The notes: generated by a model not told the origin, from the sequence alone. Counted from the first letter of the stretch, positions 9,194-18,703 are shown. The stretch: 64,000 nucleotides of DNA from Antarctobacter heliothermus (GCF_002237555.1 NZ_CP022540.1:3477001-3541000); one strand, 5' to 3'. Made by a program: numbers and translations.

Positions 9194-10426
9194 CTAGAAA
9201 AACGCCTGCAGGCCGGTCTGCGCGCGGCCCAGTATCAGGGCGTGGACATCATGGGTGCCCTCGTAGGTGTTCACCGTCTCAAGGTTCATCATGTGGCGGA
9301 TGACCTGGAATTCGCCCGAGATGCCGTTGCCGCCATGCATGTCCCGCGCCATCCGCGCGATGTCCAAGGCCTTGCCGCAGTTGTTGCGCTTCAGGATTGA
9401 GATCATTTCGGGCGCGGCCTTGGCCTCATCCATCAAACGACCCAGCCGCAGACACCCTTGCAGCCCCAGCGCGATTTCGGTCTGCATGTCGGCCAGTTTC
9501 TTCTGGAACAGTTGCGTCTGCGCCAGCGGCTTGCCGAATTGCTTGCGGTCCAGACCGTATTGCCGCGCCGCGTGCCAGCAGAACTCCGCCGCCCCCAGAG
9601 CACCCCAGCTGATGCCGTACCGGGCACGGTTGAGACATCCAAATGGCCCTTTAAGCCCTTGAACATGCGGCAATAACGCCTCTTCGCCAACCTCGACGCC
9701 CTCCAGCACCACTTCGCCGGTGACAGAGGCGCGCAGGCTGAGTTTGTTGCCGACCTTGGGCGCTGACAGGCCTTTGCTGCCTTTCTCCAGCACAAAGCCG
9801 CGGATCTTGCCGTCATGGGCGTCGGATTTGGCCCAGATCACAAAGACATCCGCGATGGGGCTGTTGGAAATCCACATCTTGGAGCCGGTCAGACGATAGC
9901 CGCCCTCGATCTTTTCGGCACGGGTTTTCATGCTGCCTGGGTCGCTGCCTGCGTCCGGTTCGGTCAGGCCGAAACAGCCGATCCACTCCCCGCTGGCCAG
10001 TTTCGGCAGGTATTTCTTGCGCTGTTCCTCGGACCCGTAGGCATAGATCGGATACATCACGAGGCTGGACTGCACCGACATCATCGACCGATAACCGGAA
10101 TCCACCCGTTCGATCTCACGCGCGACAAGACCGTAAGACACGTAGGAACTGCCAAGCCCGCCGTATTCCTCGGGCACGGTGATCCCCAGCAGGCCCATTC
10201 CCCCCATCTCGGCAAAGATGCCGGGATCGACGGTTTCCTGTGCGAACGCATCAATGATGCGCGGCGCCAATTTTTCCTGCGCAAAGCTGCGCGCGCCCTC
10301 GGCCAGCATCCGCTCTTCATCGGACAACTGATCCGTCAGGCGAAACGGGTCTTGCCAGTCGAACCCGGCCAGATCCGGCGCGTCCTTGGGTTTCAGCGTC
10401 GGTTTGGGGTCGGTCATCTCATTCAT
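9194..10426 (-). CDS. gcdH: Glutaryl-CoA dehydrogenase
   Basis: FAD enzyme that oxidises and decarboxylates glutaryl-CoA to crotonyl-CoA in lysine and tryptophan degradation. With the start at 10426 (AGGAG upstream) it has 410 residues, the family norm. It has the acyl-CoA dehydrogenase layout: helical N-terminus, a middle segment [16 protein letters not shown], and a C-terminal helical domain with the base region [16 protein letters not shown]. That last segment and the overall pattern fit GcdH better than other acyl-CoA dehydrogenases. A longer frame to 10561 runs through the promoter region and was rejected. A LysR gene is divergent. Confidence 0.93.
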   Translation of the reverse strand: MNEMTDPKPTLKPKDAPDLAGFDWQDPFRLTDQLSDEERMLAEGARSFAQEKLAPRIIDAFAQETVDPGIFAEMGGMGLLGITVPEEYGGLGSSYVSYGLVAREIERVDSGYRSMMSVQSSLVMYPIYAYGSEEQRKKYLPKLASGEWIGCFGLTEPDAGSDPGSMKTRAEKIEGGYRLTGSKMWISNSPIADVFVIWAKSDAHDGKIRGFVLEKGSKGLSAPKVGNKLSLRASVTGEVVLEGVEVGEEALLPHVQGLKGPFGCLNRARYGISWGALGAAEFCWHAARQYGLDRKQFGKPLAQTQLFQKKLADMQTEIALGLQGCLRLGRLMDEAKAAPEMISILKRNNCGKALDIARMARDMHGGNGISGEFQVIRHMMNLETVNTYEGTHDVHALILGRAQTGLQAFF

Positions 10427-10518
10427 GGCGGGCTCCTGATGTGCGTGTTGCGCGCAGTATAGCTTGCGCATGTGGAATGAAAAAACGACATTATCGCAGG
10501 AATACATGAGGAATCGGA
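10427..10518. promoter_or_regulatory. Divergent gcdH / lysR control region
   Basis: A 92-bp intergenic region between divergent genes. A -10-like TATACT reads leftward at 10456-10461 with no good -35, as expected for a LysR-activated promoter. The exact operator is not resolved. Confidence 0.45.
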
Positions 10519-11409
10519 ATGCATCTGCCGTCCCTGCCCGCCTTGCGCGCGCTAGAGGCACTGGACCGTCTGGGCAGTGCCACCGCCGTCGCGCAGGAGT
10601 TGAACCTGACGCAAAGCGCCGTGTCGCGGCAACTCAAAACCCTTGAGGAGCAACTGGGCGCATCGCTTTTCCTGCGTGGAAACAGGGCCTTGCGGCTGAC
10701 ACCTCAGGCGCGCGTTTTTGCCGAAACCGTGCGTGAGTCGCTGCACCAACTGACACAGGCGGCGATGGCGCTGCGCATGGACCCAACCGGCGGCGCGCTC
10801 AACCTTGCGATCCTGCCCAGCTTTGGCATGCGGTGGCTGGTGCCGCGCCTGCCGGATTTCACCCGCCGCCATCCGGAGGTGACCGTGAACATGACCACCC
10901 GGCTGCGCCCCTTTAGCTTTGCCTTGGAACCATTTGATGCGGCGCTACATTTCGGAACGCCGGACTGGCCCGACACGCATCACCTGCGGCTGATGACAGA
11001 GACCGTGCAACCGCTGGCCGCGCCCGCGCTGTTGCCCGACGGCCCGGTCACACTGGACGCGCTGCGCCGCCTGCCGCTGTTGCACATCCAGACCCGGCCA
11101 GAGGCTTGGGCCGGTTGGTTTGTCGCACAGGGTTTGCCCCCCGGACCGCTGCCCGGGGCCAGTTTTGACCAGTTCACCGCCATCCTGCAGGCGGCGCTGC
11201 ACGGTTTGGGCGTGGCGCTGCTGCCCGACTACCTTAGCACGCAGGAACGCGCGGCGGGCACCTTGCGGCCCGCGCACCACGCCGCGCCGGTCAGCCTAGG
11301 GGCCTATTACCTTGTCTGGCCCGCCGACCGTGGCATGCCGCCCGCGTTGCGCGACTTTCGCGACTGGCTGGCCCTGTGCGCCGACGAAGACGACCTGTTG
11401 CCGCGATGA
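10519..11409 (+). CDS. LysR-family regulator, probably of gcdH
   Basis: The 296-residue protein has an N-terminal winged helix-turn-helix ([28 protein letters not shown], about residues 19-46) and a two-lobed effector domain of the GcvA-like subgroup ([16 protein letters not shown]). GAGGAATCGG precedes the ATG. Its divergence from gcdH over 92 bp matches the GcdR arrangement in which the regulator activates glutaryl-CoA dehydrogenase; that role is inferred from context. The effector is not visible from sequence. Confidence 0.88.
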   Translation: MHLPSLPALRALEALDRLGSATAVAQELNLTQSAVSRQLKTLEEQLGASLFLRGNRALRLTPQARVFAETVRESLHQLTQAAMALRMDPTGGALNLAILPSFGMRWLVPRLPDFTRRHPEVTVNMTTRLRPFSFALEPFDAALHFGTPDWPDTHHLRLMTETVQPLAAPALLPDGPVTLDALRRLPLLHIQTRPEAWAGWFVAQGLPPGPLPGASFDQFTAILQAALHGLGVALLPDYLSTQERAAGTLRPAHHAAPVSLGAYYLVWPADRGMPPALRDFRDWLALCADEDDLLPR

Positions 11410-11461
11410 CAACCCCAATGCGGGTTGCACCGCCCTGCCCTTCGGGCCAATACCTCCGGGT

Positions 11462-12358
11462 ATGACTGCACATGATCCGGATATTCTTTGCATCGGTTCC
11501 GTCCTCTGGGACGTGATCGGCCGTTGCCCGGACCCGATGGTGCCCGGCAATGACAAACCGGGGCGCATCTCCCGCGTGCCCGGCGGTGTGGCGCTGAACA
11601 TCGCGATGACGCTGGCAGGACTGGGACTGCGGCCTGCGCTGCTGTCTGTGGTGGGCCGCGACGCCGAGGGCGCGGAACTGGCGCAGCAATGCCGCCAACT
11701 TGGACTGGACACCACGCATCTGACCTTTGCCGACGATCTGCCGACCGACCGCTATATGGCGATCGAGGCACCCGGCGGTCTGGTCGCCGCCATCGCCGAC
11801 GCCCACTCGCTGGAGGCGGCCGGTATCCGCATCCTTGCGCCGCTGATCGACGGCCCGCTGGGCACGGTCGACCGGCCCTACACGGGGCTGATCGCGCTCG
11901 ACGGCAACCTGACAGAGGGGCTGCTGTCGGATATCGCCGCCCATCCCGCCTTTGCGCAGGCCGATCTGCGGATCGCACCTGCCAGTCCGGGCAAGGCGAC
12001 GCGGCTTCAGGCGTTTCTGCGCGCCGGGCGCGGCACGCTGTATGTCAACCTCGAAGAGGCCTGCCTGCTCTGCGCAGAGCCGTTCACCAACGCCGCACAG
12101 GCCGCCGCCGCCCTTGTGGCACAGGGGGCTGTGCGTGCGGTGGTCACCCACGGCGGCAACACCTGCTGTGACACCTGCGCCCACCAGACCGTGACACGCA
12201 CACCGCCCGCCGTCACCGTGACTCGCATCACCGGGGCGGGCGATACCTTCATGGCGGCGCATATCGCCGCCGAACGCGCCGGGCATGACCGCCCGGAGGC
12301 CCTGCGCCGCGCGCTGGACGCCGCCGCCACCTATGTTTCCGGAGATGTTTCCCAATGA
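11462..12358 (+). CDS. psuK: PfkB-family kinase, probable pseudouridine kinase
   Basis: Ribokinase-fold sugar kinase of 298 residues. The N-terminal half starts ILCIGSVLWDVIGR and has the PGGVALNIAMTLAGLG signature; the C-terminal signature is TRITGAGDTFMAAHIAAE, with the catalytic Asp in GAGD. It overlaps psuG by ATGA, so phosphorylation of pseudouridine to the 5'-phosphate is the likely reaction; the family alone would not settle the substrate. A longer frame from 11312 overlaps the LysR gene and was not chosen. CTCCGGGT before the ATG is a weak ribosome site. Confidence 0.85.
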   Translation: MTAHDPDILCIGSVLWDVIGRCPDPMVPGNDKPGRISRVPGGVALNIAMTLAGLGLRPALLSVVGRDAEGAELAQQCRQLGLDTTHLTFADDLPTDRYMAIEAPGGLVAAIADAHSLEAAGIRILAPLIDGPLGTVDRPYTGLIALDGNLTEGLLSDIAAHPAFAQADLRIAPASPGKATRLQAFLRAGRGTLYVNLEEACLLCAEPFTNAAQAAAALVAQGAVRAVVTHGGNTCCDTCAHQTVTRTPPAVTVTRITGAGDTFMAAHIAAERAGHDRPEALRRALDAAATYVSGDVSQ

Positions 12359-13269
12359 CCCAGTTCACCCGCTCTGCCGCCGTCGCCAAGGCGCTTGACG
12401 CAGGCCACCCCGTTGTCGCGCTGGAAAGCACCATCGTGACCCACGGAATGCCTTGGCCGCAGAACCTCGAAGTGGCCCGGAGGGTCGAGGCGACAATCCG
12501 CGAGGCCGGGGCCACCCCGGCGACCATCGCGGTGATGGACGGTGAACTGCGCATCGGGCTCGAAGATGATCAGTTGGAACAACTGGCTCAGGCCCGTCAG
12601 GTGGCCAAGCTGTCGCGCGCCGACATGGCGGTTTGCATGGCCCGCGGCGGCACCGGGTCGACGACCGTCGCCGCCACGATGATCGCGGCGCGATTGGCCG
12701 GGATAGAGGTATTCGCCACCGGCGGCATCGGCGGTGTGCATCGCGGTGCCGAAAACTCCTTTGACATCTCCGCCGACCTTCAGGAACTGGCACAGACCGA
12801 AGTGACGGTGGTGGCCGCCGGGGCCAAGGCCATCCTCGATCTGCCCAAGACACTGGAAGTGCTGGAAACGCTGGGCGTGCCGGTCATGGCCTACGGGCAG
12901 GACCAACTGCCGGCCTTTTGGTCGCGTGAGGCGGGCTTGCGCGCGCCGCTGCGCGCCGACACGGCCTTGCAGATTGCACAGGCGCATCGGATGCGCGCGC
13001 GGCTTGGCCTGCCCGGCGGCCAGTTGATCGCCAACCCGATTCCGGTCGAGTCCGAGATTCCCCGCGCCACGCTTGCGCCGATCATCGCCGAGGCGACTCG
13101 CGATGCGGACACCCACGGAATCTCTGGCAAGGATCTGACGCCCTACCTGTTGCAGCGGATTTACGAACTGTCCGACGGACGTTCACTCGAAGCGAACATC
13201 GCTTTGGTGCTGAACAATGCCCGGCTGGGTGCGGCAATTGCGCAGGAATTGAGCGCCCTGCCCGTCTGA
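12355..13269 (+). CDS. psuG: Pseudouridine-5'-phosphate glycosidase
   Basis: Cleaves pseudouridine 5'-phosphate to uracil and ribose 5-phosphate, breaking a C-C glycosidic bond. The 304 residues match the family. Visible motifs are VALESTIVTHGMPWPQN with Glu24, the SRADMAVCMARGGTGSTTVAATM block, ATGGIGGVHRGAE, and the Schiff-base Lys158 in VVAAGAKAILDLPKTLE. It overlaps the preceding kinase gene by 4 bp. No nucleoside transporter follows. Confidence 0.95.
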   Translation: MTQFTRSAAVAKALDAGHPVVALESTIVTHGMPWPQNLEVARRVEATIREAGATPATIAVMDGELRIGLEDDQLEQLAQARQVAKLSRADMAVCMARGGTGSTTVAATMIAARLAGIEVFATGGIGGVHRGAENSFDISADLQELAQTEVTVVAAGAKAILDLPKTLEVLETLGVPVMAYGQDQLPAFWSREAGLRAPLRADTALQIAQAHRMRARLGLPGGQLIANPIPVESEIPRATLAPIIAEATRDADTHGISGKDLTPYLLQRIYELSDGRSLEANIALVLNNARLGAAIAQELSALPV

Positions 13270-13347
13270 TCATCAGGTTTACGCATCCGCCCATTGTAGA
13301 GCGCGCGCGATCCACCTACCTTGAAGAGGTTCGTGCCGGGACCAACA

Positions 13348-14130
13348 ATGACAACACCATTTGACTCGACTAATTCTCCGAAACGATCGGGGCTGCTGAC
13401 GCGGCTGCGCAACTCTTTCCTGACCGGGATTGTCGTGATCGCGCCGGTCGGCCTGACCGTCTGGCTGATCTGGACGGTTGTGGGCTGGGTGGACGGATTT
13501 GTCTGGCCCTTCGTGCCGGATGCCTATCAGCCCAACGCGCTGCTCAATCGCTGGATGTCGGGGCCCGACGGGCCGCGCGTGCCGTGGATTTTCGATCTTC
13601 TCGACCGCGACAACGATGGCCGGATCGAGGTCAACGTGCGCGGTCTTGGCGTTGTGGTGTTCCTCATCTTCACCGTGCTGGTCGGCTGGATCGCCAAAGG
13701 GTTGATTGGCCGGTCGATGATTTCGTTCGCCGAAAGCCTTGTGCAGCGCACCCCGGTGGTGCGGTCGATCTATTCCGGGCTCAAACAGCTGGCCGAAACG
13801 ATCTTTGCGCAAAGTGAGCGCAGCTTTGAAAAGGCCTGCCTGATCGAATACCCGCGTACCGGAATCTGGGTCATCGGGTTCATCTCGACCCAGGCCAAGG
13901 GCGAGGTGGCGAAAAAGGTACTGCCAGAGGGGGAGCTGATGTCGATCTTCATACCGACCACGCCTAACCCGACCTCGGGCTTTCTACTGTTTTTACCCAA
14001 GGAAGATGTGATCGAACTGGAGATGTCTTTGGAGGACGCGGCCAAACTGGTGATCTCTGCGGGGCTTGTCTATCCCAACGGGCAGGACGCCAAACAGGCG
14101 CTAGAGGCACAGTTCCGCCAAGCGTCCTGA
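13348..14130 (+). CDS. DUF502 membrane protein with an EF-hand-like loop
   Basis: The 260-residue inner-membrane protein has two hydrophobic segments (about residues 23-48 and 98-120) and a cytoplasmic C-terminal domain with VRSIYSGLKQLAETIF and FIPTTPNPTSGFLLFLP, both characteristic of DUF502 proteins. Function is unknown. Between the membrane segments lies DRDNDGRIEV (residues 86-95), which fits a DxDxDG calcium-binding loop. I think this is an insertion relative to most family members, but could not align it. The ATG at 13348 is preferred to the TTG at 13321. Confidence 0.88.
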   Translation: MTTPFDSTNSPKRSGLLTRLRNSFLTGIVVIAPVGLTVWLIWTVVGWVDGFVWPFVPDAYQPNALLNRWMSGPDGPRVPWIFDLLDRDNDGRIEVNVRGLGVVVFLIFTVLVGWIAKGLIGRSMISFAESLVQRTPVVRSIYSGLKQLAETIFAQSERSFEKACLIEYPRTGIWVIGFISTQAKGEVAKKVLPEGELMSIFIPTTPNPTSGFLLFLPKEDVIELEMSLEDAAKLVISAGLVYPNGQDAKQALEAQFRQAS

Positions 14131-14198
14131 GCGGGCGTATTTCCTAACGCTTTGTAAATTCGTCTCTGCAAGCCTTTGATTCTATTAGGTCCGCCATC

Positions 14199-14214
14199 TG
14201 TCCACGCGTGGACA
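14199..14214. repeat. Perfect 16-bp palindrome between convergent genes
   Basis: TGTCCACGCGTGGACA is fully self-complementary. No T run follows on either side, so it is not a normal terminator. It could be a protein-binding site or a weak bidirectional stop. Confidence 0.6.
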
Positions 14215-14226
14215 AGGGGACAAGCC

Positions 14227-15267
14227 TCAGCCGAACATCGCCCGCAGGTCCGCCGTCTGACGCGCCCCCAAATCGCTCAGGTGATGCTCCAGAAACGTCC
14301 CCGCCGCCCGCCGCCCGGCGGCCTTCAGTTGGGCGAGCACCGTGGGCACCGGCACCGATTTGGTCGCCACCGACAGTGAATTCATCAGCGCATCATCCCC
14401 GATCATATGGACACGCACGTCCTTCATGCTGCCCTCTTGCAAGGCCCCGCTGTGCAGCAGCCGCTGCACAAATTCAATCGCCCGCAGATCCCGCAGCAAC
14501 GCCGAGTTAAAGCTGATCTCATTGATCCGGTTCTGAATCTCCGGCGGGCTGACAGGGGTCTTGTCCCGCAAGAGCGGGTTGATGTTCACCACCACCACAT
14601 CATCGGGCAGATGTGGCTCAAAGAACGGAAACAACGCCGGATTGCCGGTATAGCCGCCGTCCCAGAACGGTTCGATATTGCCATTCAGCGGGTCTTTCAT
14701 CTCGACCGCCTGAAACATCGTCGGCAGACAGGCAGAGGCAAGGATGGCCTGCGTGGTGATCTCTGCGCCCTTGAACACCCGGATCTTTCCGTCACGGACC
14801 TGAGTGGCGCAGACAAAAAACTCTGGCTCGCTATGGGCGCAGACCTTGCCGAAATCCAGCCTCTCGACGATCCGTTCCAGCGGGTTTTGATACAGTGGGC
14901 CCCAAGCGTAGGGTGAAATCATCCGCGTCATCGCATCCCCAAGGCTGTAGGGCAGCGAATACTCCAGGCTCTTGCTGATAAATTCGGGTTGCGGCAGCCA
15001 GGCCTGAATCCATTCCGGAAATGCCTCGTCCTTGAGTGCGCCGATCTGCTCCCAGACCCAATCCAAGTTATCCTTGGCGGCCTCCGTGCCGCCGCTCAGC
15101 ATGCCAGCCTTGACCGCAGCGCCATTCAGCGCGCCCGCAGAGGTGCCGGAAATGGCGGCAATCTCGATCTCTGGCTCTTCCAGCAGCCGGTCCAGCACAC
15201 CCCAGGTAAAGGCGCCATGCGCGCCGCCGCCCTGTAGGGCAAGGTTGATCCGCACCGGCTTGGCCAT
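14227..15267 (-). CDS. Patatin-like phospholipase
   Basis: Predicted cytoplasmic lipid acyl hydrolase of 346 residues with a Ser-Asp dyad. The oxyanion loop GGGAHG is at residues 13-18, nucleophile Ser43 in GTSAG, and the Asp in WDGGYTGNP. It starts at 15267, where MAKPVRINLALQGGG begins; a frame extending to 15330 adds an unlikely N-terminus. It lies 83 bp downstream of 3-hydroxybutyrate dehydrogenase in the same direction. The pairing suggests mobilisation of storage polyester or lipid, which is inference. Confidence 0.9.
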   Translation of the reverse strand: MAKPVRINLALQGGGAHGAFTWGVLDRLLEEPEIEIAAISGTSAGALNGAAVKAGMLSGGTEAAKDNLDWVWEQIGALKDEAFPEWIQAWLPQPEFISKSLEYSLPYSLGDAMTRMISPYAWGPLYQNPLERIVERLDFGKVCAHSEPEFFVCATQVRDGKIRVFKGAEITTQAILASACLPTMFQAVEMKDPLNGNIEPFWDGGYTGNPALFPFFEPHLPDDVVVVNINPLLRDKTPVSPPEIQNRINEISFNSALLRDLRAIEFVQRLLHSGALQEGSMKDVRVHMIGDDALMNSLSVATKSVPVPTVLAQLKAAGRRAAGTFLEHHLSDLGARQTADLRAMFG

Positions 15268-15350
15268 CTCATACGCTCCATCGTTTGGTTGGGTCGAAAG
15301 ACCGGCCAGAACAGGCGGCGGGGTCGTCACCGCCCCCTGCCCCGATCAGA

Positions 15351-16124
15351 TCACAAAGCGGTCCAGCCGCCATCCACGCTGATCGTGGTGCCGGTGATCT
15401 GGGCGGCTGCGTCGGAACACAGGAACACCGCGGTGCCCCCCATCTGCGCGACCGTGGCGAATTCTTTGGACGGTTGGCGTTTCAGCATGACTTCGCGGAT
15501 CACTGTTTCGCGGTCCATGCCGTACTCTTTCATGGTGTCGGGGATCTGCGCCTCGACCAACGGCGTCAGCACATAGCCCGGACAGATCGCATTGGCGGTG
15601 ATCGGTTCCTCCGCCGTTTCCAGAGCCACCGCTTTGGTCATGCCGACGATGCCGTGTTTAGCGGCGATATAGGCGCTCTTGTACGGCGATGCGGTCAACC
15701 CGTGCGCCGAGGCGATGTTGACCACCCGGCCCCAACCCGCTTTGCGCATCATTGGCAGCGCGGCGGCGGTTGTGTGAAACGCTGAGTTCAGGTTGATGGC
15801 GATGATGGCATCCCATTTGGCGATAGGGAATTCGTCAATTGGCGCGACATGCTGAATGCCGGCGTTGTTGATCAGGATGTCACAAGCACCGGCCTTTTCG
15901 ATCAGCGCGCGGGCCTCATCGCCCTTGGACATGTCTGCTTGAATGTACCGCACATCGACGCCGTGTTCCTGCGCGATGCTTTTGGCAAGGTCGTGATCCT
16001 CGTCCCGGTCAGTGAACGAGTTGATCACCACCGAAGCGCCCGCCCTAGCCATCTCATGCGCGATGCCCAGACCGATGCCAGAATTCGATCCGGTGATGAC
16101 GGCGGTTTTTCCCTGAAGCGACAT
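15351..16124 (-). CDS. bdhA: 3-hydroxybutyrate dehydrogenase
   Basis: Short-chain dehydrogenase of 257 residues oxidising (R)-3-hydroxybutyrate to acetoacetate with NAD+, used in polyhydroxybutyrate turnover. The nucleotide-binding motif is TGSNSGIGLGIA, followed by NNAGIQHVAPIDEFP and the catalytic YKSAYIAAKHG (Tyr-x3-Lys). Segments such as NAICPGYVLTPLVE and the C-terminal DGGWTAL are typical of this dehydrogenase. The start at 16124 gives the family length; a longer frame to 16196 was rejected. Confidence 0.93.
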   Translation of the reverse strand: MSLQGKTAVITGSNSGIGLGIAHEMARAGASVVINSFTDRDEDHDLAKSIAQEHGVDVRYIQADMSKGDEARALIEKAGACDILINNAGIQHVAPIDEFPIAKWDAIIAINLNSAFHTTAAALPMMRKAGWGRVVNIASAHGLTASPYKSAYIAAKHGIVGMTKAVALETAEEPITANAICPGYVLTPLVEAQIPDTMKEYGMDRETVIREVMLKRQPSKEFATVAQMGGTAVFLCSDAAAQITGTTISVDGGWTAL

Positions 16125-16319
16125 GTGTGCCCCCTGATGTCTGTTGTGTTTGCATGCGCAGCATAGGCCCGCCTGTGACGGTATGCACCCGTTCAATCAC
16201 GATGCGCCGACACAAATGACACCGCGTGTCGGCGGGTTGTCGCGGACGTGGTCTGTGGTTGATCAAAGAAAGCTGTCGACGGGCGCGTTTGCCTGTAATC
16301 GGAGCCAAGCGTCAGGGCA

Positions 16320-16395
16320 AAAAAAGACCCCGGCACAAGGCCGGGGTTCAGTCATTGAGGCAGGTTTCATACAGGCAAGAAACCTATCGAGCAGT
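16320..16395 (-). ncRNA. Candidate small RNA with its own promoter and terminator
   Basis: Read leftward, a near-consensus promoter (TTGGAC, 17 bp, TATAAC; plus-strand positions 16425-16430 and 16402-16407) predicts a start near 16395. About 50 bases later lies a terminator hairpin, ACCCCGGC-CTTGT-GCCGGGGT, followed by six U. The predicted transcript is about 75 nt. It contains ATGACTGAACCCC with no good ribosome site, so I favour RNA over peptide. It could instead be an attenuated leader of the 3-hydroxybutyrate dehydrogenase gene, whose start is 196 bp further on. Confidence 0.6.
16326..16347 (-). terminator. Rho-independent terminator (leftward)
   Basis: An 8-bp GC stem with a 5-base loop, followed by U6 in the leftward direction. 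It ends the candidate small RNA. Confidence 0.8.
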
Positions 16396-16401
16396 GCCCT
16401 T

Positions 16402-16430
16402 GTTATAAGCGTTTCGAACTTTGAGTCCAA
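16402..16430 (-). promoter_or_regulatory. Strong sigma-70-type promoter (leftward)
   Basis: TTGGAC and TATAAC lie exactly 17 bp apart on the minus strand. It drives the candidate small RNA. Confidence 0.65.
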
Positions 16431-16509
16431 GCTAAAAGTTTGAAAAGGCGTAAAAGCACCGGTACGCTCGGCTTCAAGAAAACAAGGGCAGACAGGGATC
16501 GTTACCAAA

Positions 16510-18330
16510 ATGTACAAAATTTCTTTCCAAAATCTGACCGCAAAAATCGTCGCGGTCGGGGCGATTCTGTCCGCATCCAGCCTATGGGCTGAACCTCAGC
16601 ATGGCATAGCTATGTATGGGGCGCCGCAGCTTCCACCGGATTTTGTGTCGCTCCCCTACGCAAATCCGGACGCGCCGACCGGCGGCAAGATCGTCACGGG
16701 TGAGTTGGGCAGCTACGACAGTCTCAATCCGCTGATCCTCAAAGGCACCGCGCCATGGCAATTGCGCTCTTTGGCATACGAAAGCCTGATGGGCCGGAAT
16801 TGGGATGAACCCTTTGCGCTTTACGGTCTTCTTGCCGAATCGATAGAGACCGGCCCGAATCGGGAATGGGTCGAATTTACCCTGCGGCCCGAGGCGCGCT
16901 TTTCTGACGGTGCCCCGGTGACCGTCGAGGATGTGATGTGGTCGTATGAGATATTGGGCACCAAAGGGCACCCGCGCTATCGTGGACTTTGGGGCCAGAT
17001 CGAAAGCATGGAGCAGACCGGCGACCGTTCTGTCCGCTTTACCTTTAACGTGGACAACCCGGAACTGGCGCTGATCGTCGGCTGGCGTCCTATTCTGCAG
17101 AAGGCCCAGTGGGACGGGCTGGATTTTGAGAACTCCAGCCTTGATCTGGTGCCGATCAGCTCTGCGCCCTATGTGATCGGCGATTATGAGGCTGGACGTT
17201 ATGTGGAACTGACCCGCAATCCTGACTATTGGGGCAAGGATCTGCCGTTCCGCAATGGCACTGACAATCTGGATACCATCCGGCTGGAATTTTTTGCCGA
17301 TGACACCGCCCTGTTCGAGGCGTTCAAATCCGGGATCATCAACACCATCCGCGAGACCAACGCCGAAAAGTGGAAGACGCAGTACGATTTCCCAGCCGTG
17401 CGCAACGGGGACATTGTGCTGTCCGAAGTTGGCCACCAGCGCCCCACGGGCATCACCGGCTTTGTGATGAACATGCGGCAGCCTGAATTCGCGGACTGGC
17501 GTGTGCGTGAGGCGATGATCCACGCCTTCAACTTTGAATACATCAACGATACGCTGACCGGCGGCGCGCAGCCGCGCATCACCTCGTATTTCGGCAACTC
17601 TCAGCTTGGGATGCGCGAAGGCCCGGCCGAGGGGTTGGTCAAAGACCTACTGACTCCCTTCGCCGATGACCTGCTGCCCGGCGCGCTGGAGGGGTATACC
17701 CTGCCCGTCTCGGACGGCACCGCGCGCAACCGCAAGAACCTGGCCAAGGCGATCGACCTGATGGCCGAGGCGGGTTGGACCGTGCAGGACGGCGTTATGA
17801 AAAACGCCGAAGGGGAGCCGTTTGTCTTTGAAATCCTGCTGCAACAGGGTCAGGGCGAGAACGTCACGATGGCGGAGATCTTTATCCGCGCGTTGGAACG
17901 CATGGGCATCACCGCCGTGGTGAATATGATCGACCCCGCGCAGTACAAGGAGCGCACCACCCGGTTCGATTTCCAGATGACCGCCTATCGGCGCGGCATG
18001 TCGCTAAGCCCCGGCAATGAGCAGTTCGGCTATTGGGGGATCGACTCAGCTGATCAAGAAGGATCGATGAACTGGATGGGCGTGAAAAGCCCGGCGGTTG
18101 ATGCGATGATTAACGCGCTGTTGGGGGCCGAAACACGCGACGGATTTCTGGCTGCGACCCGTGCGCTGGACCGGGTTCTGACCACGGGTCGCTATGTGAT
18201 CCCGGTGCAGGACAGATACGCTGTCAGCCGGATCGCCCATGCCAAGGAACTGACCTATCCCGACACATTGCCAATCTATGGCGACTGGCTGGGCTTTCAG
18301 CCCGATGTCTGGTGGTGGGAGGATAAGTGA
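16510..18330 (+). CDS. Peptide-type ABC transporter substrate-binding protein (SBP family 5)
   Basis: Periplasmic binding protein of 606 residues with an N-terminal signal sequence (LTAKIVAVGAILSASSLWA). The core shows family 5 hallmarks: DSLNPLILKGT, LRPEARFSDGAPVTVEDVMWSYE, SAPYVIGDYEAGRYVELTRNPDYWG and FNFEYINDTL. The pattern is closest to YejA-type proteins (oligopeptide or microcin C-like substrates). No permease or ATPase genes follow; a terminator comes directly after, so it is an orphan binding protein or its partners lie elsewhere. The start is the ATG opening the signal peptide. Confidence 0.88.
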   Translation: MYKISFQNLTAKIVAVGAILSASSLWAEPQHGIAMYGAPQLPPDFVSLPYANPDAPTGGKIVTGELGSYDSLNPLILKGTAPWQLRSLAYESLMGRNWDEPFALYGLLAESIETGPNREWVEFTLRPEARFSDGAPVTVEDVMWSYEILGTKGHPRYRGLWGQIESMEQTGDRSVRFTFNVDNPELALIVGWRPILQKAQWDGLDFENSSLDLVPISSAPYVIGDYEAGRYVELTRNPDYWGKDLPFRNGTDNLDTIRLEFFADDTALFEAFKSGIINTIRETNAEKWKTQYDFPAVRNGDIVLSEVGHQRPTGITGFVMNMRQPEFADWRVREAMIHAFNFEYINDTLTGGAQPRITSYFGNSQLGMREGPAEGLVKDLLTPFADDLLPGALEGYTLPVSDGTARNRKNLAKAIDLMAEAGWTVQDGVMKNAEGEPFVFEILLQQGQGENVTMAEIFIRALERMGITAVVNMIDPAQYKERTTRFDFQMTAYRRGMSLSPGNEQFGYWGIDSADQEGSMNWMGVKSPAVDAMINALLGAETRDGFLAATRALDRVLTTGRYVIPVQDRYAVSRIAHAKELTYPDTLPIYGDWLGFQPDVWWWEDK

Positions 18331-18366
18331 CCCTGTCCTCTTGATCGGGCCACCGTGAAAGAATGT

Positions 18367-18396
18367 GCGCGCGGGGGCAGTCCCCGCGCGCTTTTT
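18367..18396 (+). terminator. Rho-independent terminator after the binding-protein gene
   Basis: GCGCGCGGGG pairs with CCCCGCGCGC around GCAGT, followed by TTTTT. Confidence 0.9.
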
Positions 18397-18427
18397 CATG
18401 GTAGTGTTCGTCCGCAGTTGGTCAAAC

Positions 18428-18703
18428 CTAAAGCATGGCCTTGCAGTGACTGGGTGAAGACGCCCTGCCGATGTGATGCGGGTTCTGCACGATGATCCAG
18501 CGCGGAGGATGGCCCGGCGCCTGCGTGCGCCGATAGGTACAGCCCTTGGGCGTGGTCATGTAGTCGCCCTGCGGTCCAGCGACGCCTTGGGTGGTGATGA
18601 ACGGCTGCGCCTGCGCCAGAAACAGCGTCTCGGGCACATCGGGCTTGGTTGTGGTGATTGTCGCAAGGCCGATGGCAGCGGCGGCGAAAGTCATGAGGGC
18701 CAT
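18428..18703 (-). CDS. Small conserved-type hypothetical secreted protein
   Basis: A 91-residue ORF with a hydrophobic N-terminus (MALMTFAAAAIGLATITTT) that could be a signal peptide or anchor. The C-terminal part contains GCTYRRTQAPGHPPRWIIVQ followed by NPHHIG, a block I believe recurs in small roseobacter proteins, though I cannot verify that here. AAGGAG precedes the start at 18703. Function unknown. Confidence 0.65.
   Translation of the reverse strand: MALMTFAAAAIGLATITTTKPDVPETLFLAQAQPFITTQGVAGPQGDYMTTPKGCTYRRTQAPGHPPRWIIVQNPHHIGRASSPSHCKAML

Noticed and set aside
9188..9207. AGGCGT/ACGCCT inverted repeat at the gcdH 3' end
   Set aside because: Only 6 bp, overlapping the stop codon, with no clear T run; too weak to call a terminator.
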